NCBI GenBank assembly: GCA_964392615.1
Contig: CAYMRB010000213.1
Location: forward strand, 1 to 16,567
Length of the DNA stretch: 16,567 nt
Reading direction: 5' to 3'
Source of the DNA: CAYMRB01 sp964392615
Lineage (GTDB): Bacteria > Planctomycetota > UBA8108
Position numbers and translations under genes: made by a program. Below the pieces are notes generated by a model. It saw nothing but the letters and a program-made list of their open reading frames with translations. It made no database searches and was not told where the DNA came from. Shown here piece by piece: positions 1-8,118 of the stretch; position 1 is the first letter of the stretch; every line of letters starts with the position of its first letter.

Positions 1-1
1 C

Positions 2-1747
2 GGGCAGGTGATTCTCGACCCGCTCGGCGACCCGGACACGTCGTTCGCGGCGAAGATCCCCGCGGACACGCCGTTCTTCTTCCAGGGCATCGACCGCGAC
101 GGCATGACGCTCTTCAGCGAGCTGACGTGGCGCGCGTCGGTGGCCGGCGAAGTACGGACGGACTGCGGCGGCTGTCACGCCCACAGCATCCCCGAGCTCG
201 CGTTCGAGGGAACCGCAGCGGGGCGCCGCCGACCGATCTCGGTGCGCGGCATCGCGCGGGACAATGCTCGCATGATCGCGGACGGCCTGTGGGACGTCTC
301 GGAGAAGACCCCGCTCGTCGCGTCCGATGCGAGCGGCGACTCCACGCTGCGCATCGTCGACCGACCGATGGTCGGCATCGAGTTCTTCCGGGACGTCAAG
401 CCGATCCTGGATCGACGGTGTGTGTCCTGCCACAACGCGTCGAGCAACACGACCGGGACGCCGCTCGTCCTCAACGGCAACACGCCCGAAACCGAGCCCT
501 ATACGATCCTGTGCAAGGACCGATACGGCAGGTTCGGCGCGCCGCCGGCCGGCAAGACGACCTACGCGTACCCGCAGCTGTCGCGCTACATCCGTGCGAA
601 CCAGGCCCGTCAGAGCCTCCTCGCGTGGCACCTGTTCGGCAGGCGGCTCGACGGTCGCGAGAACGGTGACCGCAACAACGACGTCGACTTCGTGCCCCAC
701 TCCGTGCCCCACGGCGCGACTCTGGAGGAATGCCGCACGGTCGCGCGGTGGATCGACCTCGGCTGCCCGATCAACCTCGATGGCGACGGCTACGACGGCT
801 TCCGCTACACGGACGACAACGGCCTGCCGATCATCACCGTCGGCACGCCCGCCAAGGGTGAGAACCTGGGCTTCGACGGCATCCTGCGCATCGGTGTCAC
901 CGACGCGGAGAGCGGTGTCGACTGGCAGTCCTTCGAGGTGCTGATCGACCGCAACCTGGCCGACGGCATCTCCCCCGAGCGCTTGGACATCTCCAGCTTG
1001 GAACGTCCGGATCACTCCAGAGTCAGCTGGATTCGCCTGGCCGAAGATCTGCCGCAGGACCGCGAGATGCTCCTCGTCGTCCACGTGCAGGACCGCGCGG
1101 GCAATCGGAACGTCACGACGTCGCGGTTCTGGCTCTCGGAGACTCCGGGCGTCGTTCCCGAGGGCGTGCCGGCCCGTCCGGTCGCCGACGTGCCCGACCT
1201 GCCCGACGTCGTCTCGGCGGACGAGGCGCCGGTTCCGGGTGCGGTCGATCAGGGCGACCTGGCTGCGGCGGGACCCGCCGGCAACACGACGGAGAGCAGC
1301 GATCTTCCGGAGGTGCCGATCGCCGACGTCAGCGAGCCGTCGTCGTTGGACGACCCCGCGACCAGCGAGGAGCCGCTCCTGACCGCTGCGCCCCAGCCGC
1401 GACCGCCTGCCGTTCCCGATCAGCCGGAGCCGCTATTCGACCCGATCTCCTCCGAGGCGCCCCAGGTGTCTCCCCCGGCGCGGGTCGATTCGTCCGGCGA
1501 CATGGGCAGCGTCGCTCAGGCGCCGAGCGCTCCGAACGGCTCGGCGTCGGAAACGGGCTCGCCCGGTGCGCAGGGTTCATCTGACGGCGGCACGGCCGGC
1601 GCCGGCAGCGTCTCGACCGCGAGAACGGGCTGCAGCGCCGCGACGGGCGAAGGGGATCCCGCCGCCCTGATCGTCCTGCTCATCCCGTTCGTGATCGGCC
1701 TGCTCCGAAAGCGCACGAAGGTGCTCGGCGCTCGCGTCGCAGCGTAA
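2..1747 (+). CDS. HzsA-related c-type cytochrome with MYXO-CTERM-like tail (5' partial)
   Basis: The frame is open to the left edge, so the N-terminus and any signal peptide are missing; residues here count from the GTG at 8. Residues about 18-75 (IPADTPFFFQ, then GEVRTDCGGCHAHS) resemble the middle domain of the hydrazine synthase alpha family. Two CxxCH haem sites are visible: C53-H57 (CGGCH) and C138-H142 (CVSCH). The second sits in an FRDVKPILDRRCVSCH context typical of periplasmic cytochromes. An ECRTVARWIDLGCP stretch and a D-rich LDGDGYDG loop follow near 245-265, then an Ig-like region (about 285-380, ending in DRAGN). A long Pro/Ala/Ser/Asp-rich linker (about 390-540) leads to the tail: TGCS with Cys542, a hydrophobic segment and RKR. 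That arrangement is MYXO-CTERM-like and predicts a surface-anchored or processed protein. This does not mean anammox: HzsA-related proteins are widespread and most have no known activity. The gene converges on the sulfotransferase with 12 bp between stops. Confidence 0.72.
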   Translation, partial: GQVILDPLGDPDTSFAAKIPADTPFFFQGIDRDGMTLFSELTWRASVAGEVRTDCGGCHAHSIPELAFEGTAAGRRRPISVRGIARDNARMIADGLWDVSEKTPLVASDASGDSTLRIVDRPMVGIEFFRDVKPILDRRCVSCHNASSNTTGTPLVLNGNTPETEPYTILCKDRYGRFGAPPAGKTTYAYPQLSRYIRANQARQSLLAWHLFGRRLDGRENGDRNNDVDFVPHSVPHGATLEECRTVARWIDLGCPINLDGDGYDGFRYTDDNGLPIITVGTPAKGENLGFDGILRIGVTDAESGVDWQSFEVLIDRNLADGISPERLDISSLERPDHSRVSWIRLAEDLPQDREMLLVVHVQDRAGNRNVTTSRFWLSETPGVVPEGVPARPVADVPDLPDVVSADEAPVPGAVDQGDLAAAGPAGNTTESSDLPEVPIADVSEPSSLDDPATSEEPLLTAAPQPRPPAVPDQPEPLFDPISSEAPQVSPPARVDSSGDMGSVAQAPSAPNGSASETGSPGAQGSSDGGTAGAGSVSTARTGCSAATGEGDPAALIVLLIPFVIGLLRKRTKVLGARVAA

Positions 1748-1759
1748 CGAAGCGGGCTG

Positions 1760-2671
1760 TCAGGCCTGACCGACGCCTTCGCGAGTCGGTTCGTTGCTCG
1801 TGCTCGCGGACGACTGTCCCTGTCGCGCGCGGCGCCAGCGGGCCAGCTGGAGCTTGCGCCACTGGATCTGGGTCAGCAGCTCGCCAACGATCCGCTGGTG
1901 GAGCGAGTAGCCCAGCGCCCGAAACGGCGAGATGCGGGTGGGCTTCCCCGCCAGCTCGTAACCGTTCGCCACGAGCTCCTCGCCCGCGACGGCCTCGATC
2001 ACGTCGATCTGACGGCTCGACAACGCTTCGCGCCATTTGTTCGCGATCCGGATGTCCGGCTTCTTGAAGACGTTCTTGGACTGCTTCGTCTTCGCGAGAT
2101 AGGCCGGTTGCTCGTGGTAGGCGAACATCTCCGGCGCGTACGGCTCGTCCAGGAACTCGCAGATCCGCTTGAGCTCTTCCTCGGTGTCCTCGATCAGAGT
2201 CTCGTAGCGCACGATGCGGCAGTTCTCCGGATGGTCGTCCCGGAATCGCTTCTGCTCGCGGACCTCTTTCAGCCACAGCTTGGCGCCGGAGTAGACGTTG
2301 CAGCCGGGTCCCCAGCGCTGCTTCATGTGCGAGAGAGCGACCGCGCGTCCGTCCCGCACGGTGATCAGGATCTTCGCGTCCGGGTAGACGCGCAGCAGAT
2401 TGGGCAGGTGGTACGTGAACACGGGATCCTTGATCCCCCACCTCGACTTGCCGGTCTTCTGCAGGAGCTCGTCGAGATCTTCGCCGAGCACCTCTTTCAT
2501 GGCGTCGTCGAGCGTGCGGCGGACGTCTTCCGCCGACGAGTCGCCTTCGAACACCTCGGCGGCGGCCCCGATCTCGTTCTTCACGAAGATCTGGGGGTGC
2601 GCGGTGACCATCCGGCAGAGCAGCGTCGTGCCGGACCGCATGGTCCCGGCGATAAAGATGGGCGGCTTCAT
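1760..2671 (-). CDS. PAPS-dependent sulfotransferase family protein
   Basis: This is a 303-residue sulfotransferase of the Sulfotransfer family, which moves sulfate from PAPS to a hydroxyl or amino group. The 5'-phosphosulfate loop GTMRSGTTLL is at residues 9-18, close behind the start. WGIKDP is near 78-83. The 3'-phosphate-binding segment VRDGRAVALSH has Arg106 and Ser114. Length fits bacterial carbohydrate sulfotransferases. I chose ATG 2671 (MKPPIFIAGT) because the P-loop normally starts within about 10 residues. An in-frame GTG at 2695 would add eight residues, and neither start has a clear Shine-Dalgarno. The gene follows the glycosyltransferase at 2795-3961 after 123 bp on the same strand, so co-transcription is likely and a sugar acceptor is the natural guess. 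The substrate cannot be read from the sequence. Confidence 0.88.
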   Translation of the reverse strand: MKPPIFIAGTMRSGTTLLCRMVTAHPQIFVKNEIGAAAEVFEGDSSAEDVRRTLDDAMKEVLGEDLDELLQKTGKSRWGIKDPVFTYHLPNLLRVYPDAKILITVRDGRAVALSHMKQRWGPGCNVYSGAKLWLKEVREQKRFRDDHPENCRIVRYETLIEDTEEELKRICEFLDEPYAPEMFAYHEQPAYLAKTKQSKNVFKKPDIRIANKWREALSSRQIDVIEAVAGEELVANGYELAGKPTRISPFRALGYSLHQRIVGELLTQIQWRKLQLARWRRARQGQSSASTSNEPTREGVGQA

Positions 2672-2794
2672 GATCGTCCGTTCGTTCGGGTGCACCTCGA
2701 GCCGGGAAGCGCCGAGCGAGCGTTCGCGTTCGACCTTCCCGTCACGATCGATATCGGCTGAACGCCAGTCGATTCTTCAAGCGAAGGGCGGCCG

Positions 2795-3961
2795 TCACTG
2801 GGGCTGTTTCTCGTTCTCGCCCTGGCAGATCCGCAGGAACTCCTCGGCCTTGCAGTCCCACGTGTGGTCGCCCAGGAACGCGAGCCGCTCGTCGCGGTCG
2901 ACGGTCCAATCGCCGTCCACAGCCGAGCGCACCACCGCGCACCAATCCTCGACGCTGGCGGCGATCCGCACGTGCGGAGCCAATCGCTGCGCTTCCGGAA
3001 GCGGGGTGCTCAGGACGGGCTTGCCGCTCGCGAGGTACTCCTTGAGCTTCAGCGGGTTGATGTTCTCGGTCAGCGCGTTGATGCGGTACGGCAGGAGACA
3101 CGCCTTCCAGCCGGACACCACCGCCGGCAGCTCGTCGTAGGCAACCGGTCCGGTGAAGTGCACGTTCTCGAGCTCGCCGAGCGACCCCATCCCCCCTTCC
3201 GTCGGCCCGGTGATCACGAACGAAACGCCGGGCAGCCGCGTCGCGACGGCGGCGAGCAGCTCGTGATCGGTCCGCTGATCGAAGAGGCCGAAGTAGCCGA
3301 CCCGCGGCGCCGGGATGTCGTCCAGCAGACGATGCTCCTTGCCGGCGTCGCCGGCGAACGTCGCGAGATCGACGCCGTGCGTCAGAAGAGTCGTCGGATA
3401 CGCCGACGCGAATCGCTCGTGAAGCGCGCTCGAGGTGCAGATCATCCGATCGACTGACCGCAGGAGCCGCTGCTCCATCGCGAGAATCGACTCCTTCTCG
3501 AGACCGGGCCATTCGCTGAAGTCGTCGACGCAGTAGTACACGACGCGGGACGCGCCGAGGCGCGGAACGGCCTCCCAGACGTTCGGCACGGTCGTCACGA
3601 GACAGTACTCCGTCATGTCGCTGGCGGCGAGCTCGCGCCGCACGCGCCGCACGACCGAGCGGCTGCTCCACTGCCGCAGGACAGCGGGACGCTGAAACGG
3701 CAGCATGAACGGAGCGCAGACGCGAACGCGACGTCCCTCGTCTTCCACGACGGACGGCGACGGCGTCGGAGCCGGGGCCGGCCGCAGCATCCGAGAAACC
3801 TTCGTGAGGACCTTGCGGGCATCGGCCCAGTCCAGCCGCGGCGGGCGCATGCCCACGGTGTTGACCCAGACCGTCGGATGCGTCCTGGAGAGGATGCGGA
3901 AGATATGCTGGCAGCTCGAGGGGTGGACGCCCCAATCGTCGGAGAATACCAGGAAGTTCAT
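2795..3961 (-). CDS. glycosyltransferase, GT4/TuaH-like
   Basis: This 388-residue protein has a two-domain GT-B layout. It starts MNFLVFSDDWGVHPSS, and VVYYCVDDFSEWPG (about 140-153) resembles the TuaH-like glycosyltransferase group. HGVD (195-198) closes the N-terminal half. GYFGLFDQR (about 222-230) opens the nucleotide-sugar domain, and NPLKLKEYLASGKPVLST (about 302-319) is the donor-binding helix region with the conserved Glu. It would transfer one sugar to the growing polysaccharide repeat unit on the cytoplasmic face; donor and linkage are unknown. The frame extends upstream to 4132, but that part is Arg/Ala-rich and unlike the family, so ATG 3961 is preferred although no strong ribosome-binding site precedes it. 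It is divergent from the operon at 4240 and is followed by the sulfotransferase. Confidence 0.87.
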   Translation of the reverse strand: MNFLVFSDDWGVHPSSCQHIFRILSRTHPTVWVNTVGMRPPRLDWADARKVLTKVSRMLRPAPAPTPSPSVVEDEGRRVRVCAPFMLPFQRPAVLRQWSSRSVVRRVRRELAASDMTEYCLVTTVPNVWEAVPRLGASRVVYYCVDDFSEWPGLEKESILAMEQRLLRSVDRMICTSSALHERFASAYPTTLLTHGVDLATFAGDAGKEHRLLDDIPAPRVGYFGLFDQRTDHELLAAVATRLPGVSFVITGPTEGGMGSLGELENVHFTGPVAYDELPAVVSGWKACLLPYRINALTENINPLKLKEYLASGKPVLSTPLPEAQRLAPHVRIAASVEDWCAVVRSAVDGDWTVDRDERLAFLGDHTWDCKAEEFLRICQGENEKQPQ

Positions 3962-4239
3962 TCGAGTGAGTCCGGGCACATGGGTCTCGAAGGCGGAAAG
4001 AAGCCGTCTCCTCCGTCGGAATGCGGCCACCGCGGCTTGACAGCCCATTGATCGGAAACCGGCCCCCGCTGCGAAAACCCGACAAGGGGCGAGCGCGGAT
4101 CGCCGAACTAACCTAGACGGCCCGCCGCGCAACGCGTTGCCGTCGGGCCCCGAATTGTGCCGATACTTCTCCTGTGAAACATCCTACGTTGACGTACTAT
4201 GTCGCGTCGCCAGCCGCCTGAGCTCGTTTATCAGACCCG
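3962..4239. promoter_or_regulatory. divergent intergenic region with imperfect 31-nt inverted repeat at 4119-4149
   Basis: These 278 bases separate two divergently transcribed glycosyltransferase genes and should hold both promoters. The clearest element is a perfect 12-bp palindrome, GCAACGCGTTGC, at 4129-4140. It is flanked by complementary arms GGCCCG (4119-4124) and CGGGCC (4144-4149), which are off-centre by one base. Because the neighbours diverge, a terminator is unlikely and an operator is the better guess. A weak -10-like TACTAT lies at 4195-4200 without a convincing -35. I found no sigma-54 GG-N10-GC match worth calling here. Confidence 0.45.
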
Positions 4240-5472
4240 ATGAAGGTCCTCGTCGTCAGCACGATGTTCCCCAATCGAGCGCAGCCGGTGCATGCCGTCT
4301 TCGTTCGCAATCGCGTCTCGCGGGTCGCAGAGCGCTGCGACGTCCGCGTGCTGTCACCGATTCCGTGGTTTCCCTTCGGGGGGCTTCTGAAGCGTTATCG
4401 GCACCGCCGCTCGATTCCGCGGCGTGACGAGTTCGAGGGACTTCGCGCCGAGTATCCGCGATTCCTGTCGATTCCCGCGATTCTCAAGCCGCTCGACGGC
4501 GTGTTCCTGTTCCTCTCCGTCTGGTGGGCCGCGCGCCGCATCCGCAAGGAGTTCGATTTCGACCTCATCGATGCGCACCTCGCGTACCCCGACGGTTACG
4601 GCTGCGCACTCCTGGCGAAGCTGCTCGGCAAGCCGCTCGTGATCACTCTGCGCGGACATGACGTGAACGACGTGCCGAAGTACCCGCTCCGGCGCCGCCA
4701 GGTCTCGTTTGCCCTGCGCACCGCCAGCCGCGTGATCGGCGTGGCCGACGCGCTGCGTCGCAAGGCGGTCGAGCTCGGCTGCGAGGAGAGCAAGTCGGAC
4801 GTGGTCTCCAACGGCGTCGACGGCGAGCTGTTCAGCCCCGTCGACCGCGCGGCGGCACGACGCGAGCTCGGCTTGCCCCCTGAGCGCCGCATCGTGCTGG
4901 GAGTCGGTCACCTCGTCGAGCGCAAGGGTTTCCACCTCCTGGTCGAGGCGCTGCACCTCCTGCAGCAGCGCGGACAGGACAACGCGTTCCTCGTCATCGT
5001 CGGGGGACCGGGCGAGGAGGGAAACTACCTCCCGGTCATTCAGGAGCGCATCCGCTCCCTGGGCCTCGAGGACAGCGTCCACCTCGCGGGAGCGCAACTC
5101 AACAGCACACTGCGCACCTGGTACAACAGTGCCGATGTCTTCTGCCTCGCCAGCTCGAAGGAAGGGTGGGCGAATGTCCTGCTCGAGTCGCTGGCGTGCG
5201 GCACCCCGGTCGTCGCGACCGACGTCTGGGGGACGCCGGAGGTCATCTCGAGCGACGAGTACGGCCTCCTGGTGGAGCGCGATCCGCAGTCGATCGCCGA
5301 CGGTCTGGAGGCCGCCTTGACGAGAGACTGGGATCGCAACGCGATCTCCGAGTACGCACTCGGGCATACGTGGGACAGGGTAGCCGACCGCGTCCTCGAC
5401 AACTTCTCGACGGCCTTGGGAGGTGAACCCGCGTGCGAGCCGGGCCTCGCCCGCGAAGGATCGAGAAAGTAG
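4240..5472 (+). CDS. GT4 family glycosyltransferase
   Basis: This 410-residue GT-B fold retaining glycosyltransferase opens the five-gene operon. Its N-terminal half begins MKVLVVSTMFPN, a common GT4 start, with RGHD at 138-141 and SNGVD at 190-194. The C-terminal donor domain has GVGHLVERKG (221-230) and the EX7E motif E308/E316 within EGWANVLLESLACGTPVVAT, followed by GTPEVI. These are the family's nucleotide-sugar binding landmarks. DGYG...KPLVITLRGHDVND resembles glycosyltransferases of capsule and exopolysaccharide loci. ATG 4240 gives the usual start; no strong Shine-Dalgarno is seen. The stop lies 6 bp before the lyase-like gene, implying coupled translation. Donor and acceptor are not predictable. 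Confidence 0.92.
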   Translation: MKVLVVSTMFPNRAQPVHAVFVRNRVSRVAERCDVRVLSPIPWFPFGGLLKRYRHRRSIPRRDEFEGLRAEYPRFLSIPAILKPLDGVFLFLSVWWAARRIRKEFDFDLIDAHLAYPDGYGCALLAKLLGKPLVITLRGHDVNDVPKYPLRRRQVSFALRTASRVIGVADALRRKAVELGCEESKSDVVSNGVDGELFSPVDRAAARRELGLPPERRIVLGVGHLVERKGFHLLVEALHLLQQRGQDNAFLVIVGGPGEEGNYLPVIQERIRSLGLEDSVHLAGAQLNSTLRTWYNSADVFCLASSKEGWANVLLESLACGTPVVATDVWGTPEVISSDEYGLLVERDPQSIADGLEAALTRDWDRNAISEYALGHTWDRVADRVLDNFSTALGGEPACEPGLAREGSRK

Positions 5473-5478
5473 CTGGCG

Positions 5479-8118
5479 ATGGCCACCTCGACAACCGAGC
5501 GCACCTTGGAAACGACGGATATCACGCTGCGCCTCGCGACGACCGGCAAGGGATCTCGAGCTGCGCAGCCGGTTCGCCTGGGTATCCCGTTCGCGCGAGG
5601 CGTGCTGGAGACCCCGGGGGCGGTCGGCATAGTCGACGCGTCCGGCCATGCCGTGCCGTCAGAGACCGCCATCCTCGCGCGTTGGCCGGACGGCAGCGCT
5701 CGATGGGCCCTCGTCGAGTTTCTCGCGACCGCACCGAGCGGCGACTACGAGTACGGCGTCGTCGTCGACCAGGACACGGACGACGGGGGCGCCGAGGTCG
5801 CGATGCGCGCGAACCGCCTCGACGGTGCCTGGCGAATCGACACGGGCTCGACGAGCTTTGTCGTCGGCGCGACAACGCTTGACCCGTTATCGGAAGTGTT
5901 CGTCGGCGACGCGACGCGCAGCCTCGTAGAACGCTGCGAGATGGTTCTGACGGACGGCGACGGCGTTCGACACCGAGCCCGCGTCGACTCGCTGGGACCG
6001 GAACGCGTCGGCGTTGTGCGGTCTACGTTTCAAGCCCTCGGAGCGTTCGAGGCGAACGGCGTCGACTTCTGCCGCTTCGAGGCGCGGCTCGACTTCTGGT
6101 CGCAGTCCGGTCTCGTCGACTTCGACTTCACGCTGCACAACCCTCGCGCGGCGACCCATCCGGGGGGCCTCTGGGATCTCGGCGACCCGGGGTCGGTGCT
6201 CTTCCGCGAGATGGCGCTGGAGCTCGTGCTTGCCGACGGCGCCGATTGGCGCACGAGCTGGAGCGCGGCGCCGGAGGACGCGCCTCGCGATCTCGCCGGG
6301 GGAGACCTCGAGATCTACCAGGACTCGAGCGGCGGCGAGAACTGGAACAGCCGCCATCACGTCGATCGCGATGGGCGGCCGACGGTGCGCTTTCGAGGCG
6401 CGCGGATTCGGTGTGGCGAGACGACCGAGACCCGCGATCGAGTCTCGCCGACGCTCCATGTCGACTCGAAGCTCGGCGCGGTCAGCGTCGGCGTGCCGCG
6501 ATTCTGGCAGGAGTTCCCGAAGTCGCTCGAGCTACTGGAAGGTCGCACGGTGCGCGTCGGTCTCTTTCCGCGCCAACACGAGGGGCTCTTCGAGCTCCAG
6601 GGCGGCGAGAAGAAGACGCACCGGGTCACGCTCGAGTTCGCGCGATCGCGCGACGAGGCCGGAGGCCTGGAGTGGACCCACTCGCCGCTGAAGGCGAGCC
6701 TGCCGCCGGCATACTACGAGGCGGCGGGCGCATTTCCCTACCTCGTAGCCGACGCGAAGCAACACGACAACGACTGGAATGCGCTGATCGCGAACTGCAT
6801 CGAAGGCCCCCATCGCCTCGTCGCGAAGCGCGAGGTCATCGACGAGTACGGCTGGCGGAACTTCGGCGATCTCTGGGCGGATCACGAGAGTGCCTACTAC
6901 AAGGGTCCGGAGCCCGTCGTATCGCACTACAACAACCAATACGACGGCATCTGGGGACTTCTCTACCAGTTCGCACGCACGGGAGACACCCGCTGGCTCG
7001 AGCCGGCCCACGATCTCGCTCAACATGTGGTCGACATCGACATCTACCACACGAGCGAGGACCGGCCGGCATACAGCGGCGGTCTCTTCTGGCACACGGA
7101 CCACTACACCGACGTCGGAAGGTCGACGCATCGAACGTACTCCGCCGACAGCCCGCAAGCCGAGAGCGGCAATCCCTACGGCGGCGGCCCGTCTTGCGAG
7201 CATTGCTACACGACCGGCCTTCTGTACTGGCACTGGATGACCGGCGACCCTCGCGGCCGGCGCGCCGTGCTCGGACTCGCGGATTGGGTGCTTCGGATCG
7301 ACGATGGCAGCAGGAACGTTCTCGGCGCGATCGACGACGGCCCCACCGGCCTCGCGAGCGCGACGTATAGCCCCGACTATCACGGTCCGGGCCGAGGTGC
7401 AGGCAACCCGATCAACGCGCTCGTCGACGCGTGGGAGCTGTCGCGCGACCGCAAGTACCTCGACAAGGCCGAGGAGCTGATCCGCCGCTGCGTCCATCCC
7501 GGCGACGATCCGGCGGCGCACGGGCTTCATGACGCCGAGTCGCGCTGGTCGTACTTGCTGTTCTTCCAAGTCCTCGGCAAGTACCTCGACGCAAAGCTTC
7601 TGAACGACGAGATCGACGACGCATTCGCGTACGCTCGGGCGAGCCTGGTCCGCTACGCGATCTGGATGGCCGAGCACGAAGCCCCCTACAAGGAGCGGCT
7701 CGACAGCGTCGAGTACCCGACCGAGACGTGGTCCGCTCACGACCTCCGCAAGAGCTGCGTGTTCGACTTCGCGGCGCGTTACGGGCCGACCGAATGGCGC
7801 GATCGATTCCTCGAGCGCGCGGAGTTCTTCTACCGCGAAGGGCTCGAAGGCCTGCTGTCCTTCGACACCTGCACGTTCACGCGACCGCTGGTCATCGCGA
7901 TGACCTGTGGCGCGCAGAGGACGCAGTTTCGTAGCGAGCCGCCCGAGATCGACGTCCCCTGGGACGGCGGTCGCGATTTCGGCTCGCCGGCGGAGTTCGC
8001 GCCGCAGAAGGCTCGCGTCAAGCGAGCGCTGCGCACGCCACGAGGGCTCGCCAAGCTCGCGCTAGCCCTCCTTCGCCCGTCGATCCTCATGCGCATCCTG
8101 AGGGGGAGAATCTCGTGA
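5479..8118 (+). CDS. polysaccharide lyase-like protein (exo-rhamnogalacturonan lyase / YetA type)
   Basis: This is a large 879-residue protein. The N-terminal part (about 15-85: LGIPFARGVLETPG, then WPDGSARWALVEF) looks like the RIFT-barrel domain of the PcRGLX/YetA family, to which exo-rhamnogalacturonan lyases belong. A beta-rich middle follows. The C-terminal half (about 410-800) reads as an (alpha/alpha) barrel rich in aromatic and His residues: SHYNNQYDG, YSGGLFWHTDHYTD (about 532-545) and SCEHCYTTGLLYWHWMTGD (about 571-589), typical of lyase or hydrolase sugar clefts. It probably cleaves or trims a uronic-acid-containing polymer; the substrate is inferred only. The start MATSTTERTL has no signal peptide or lipobox, so the protein appears cytoplasmic or leaves by another route. 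The last ~30 residues are basic and hydrophobic (KLALALLRPS). The stop overlaps the next start (GTGA). A different glycan-active function in the same superfamily is possible. Confidence 0.68.
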   Translation: MATSTTERTLETTDITLRLATTGKGSRAAQPVRLGIPFARGVLETPGAVGIVDASGHAVPSETAILARWPDGSARWALVEFLATAPSGDYEYGVVVDQDTDDGGAEVAMRANRLDGAWRIDTGSTSFVVGATTLDPLSEVFVGDATRSLVERCEMVLTDGDGVRHRARVDSLGPERVGVVRSTFQALGAFEANGVDFCRFEARLDFWSQSGLVDFDFTLHNPRAATHPGGLWDLGDPGSVLFREMALELVLADGADWRTSWSAAPEDAPRDLAGGDLEIYQDSSGGENWNSRHHVDRDGRPTVRFRGARIRCGETTETRDRVSPTLHVDSKLGAVSVGVPRFWQEFPKSLELLEGRTVRVGLFPRQHEGLFELQGGEKKTHRVTLEFARSRDEAGGLEWTHSPLKASLPPAYYEAAGAFPYLVADAKQHDNDWNALIANCIEGPHRLVAKREVIDEYGWRNFGDLWADHESAYYKGPEPVVSHYNNQYDGIWGLLYQFARTGDTRWLEPAHDLAQHVVDIDIYHTSEDRPAYSGGLFWHTDHYTDVGRSTHRTYSADSPQAESGNPYGGGPSCEHCYTTGLLYWHWMTGDPRGRRAVLGLADWVLRIDDGSRNVLGAIDDGPTGLASATYSPDYHGPGRGAGNPINALVDAWELSRDRKYLDKAEELIRRCVHPGDDPAAHGLHDAESRWSYLLFFQVLGKYLDAKLLNDEIDDAFAYARASLVRYAIWMAEHEAPYKERLDSVEYPTETWSAHDLRKSCVFDFAARYGPTEWRDRFLERAEFFYREGLEGLLSFDTCTFTRPLVIAMTCGAQRTQFRSEPPEIDVPWDGGRDFGSPAEFAPQKARVKRALRTPRGLAKLALALLRPSILMRILRGRIS

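Noticed and set aside
2..1747. Resemblance to hydrazine synthase alpha as evidence for anammox metabolism.
   Set aside because: Only the shared domain is similar, HzsA-related proteins occur in many non-anammox bacteria, and no partner subunits are present.
1759..1770. GTCAGGCCTGAC palindrome over the sulfotransferase stop as a terminator.
   Set aside because: With no unpaired loop, a hairpin would have at most a four- or five-pair stem, and no T-tract follows on either strand.
2742..4085. A 447-codon minus-strand frame overlapping the TuaH-like glycosyltransferase in another frame.
   Set aside because: It is Arg/Ala/Ser-rich with no domain, while the overlapping frame has full glycosyltransferase motifs.
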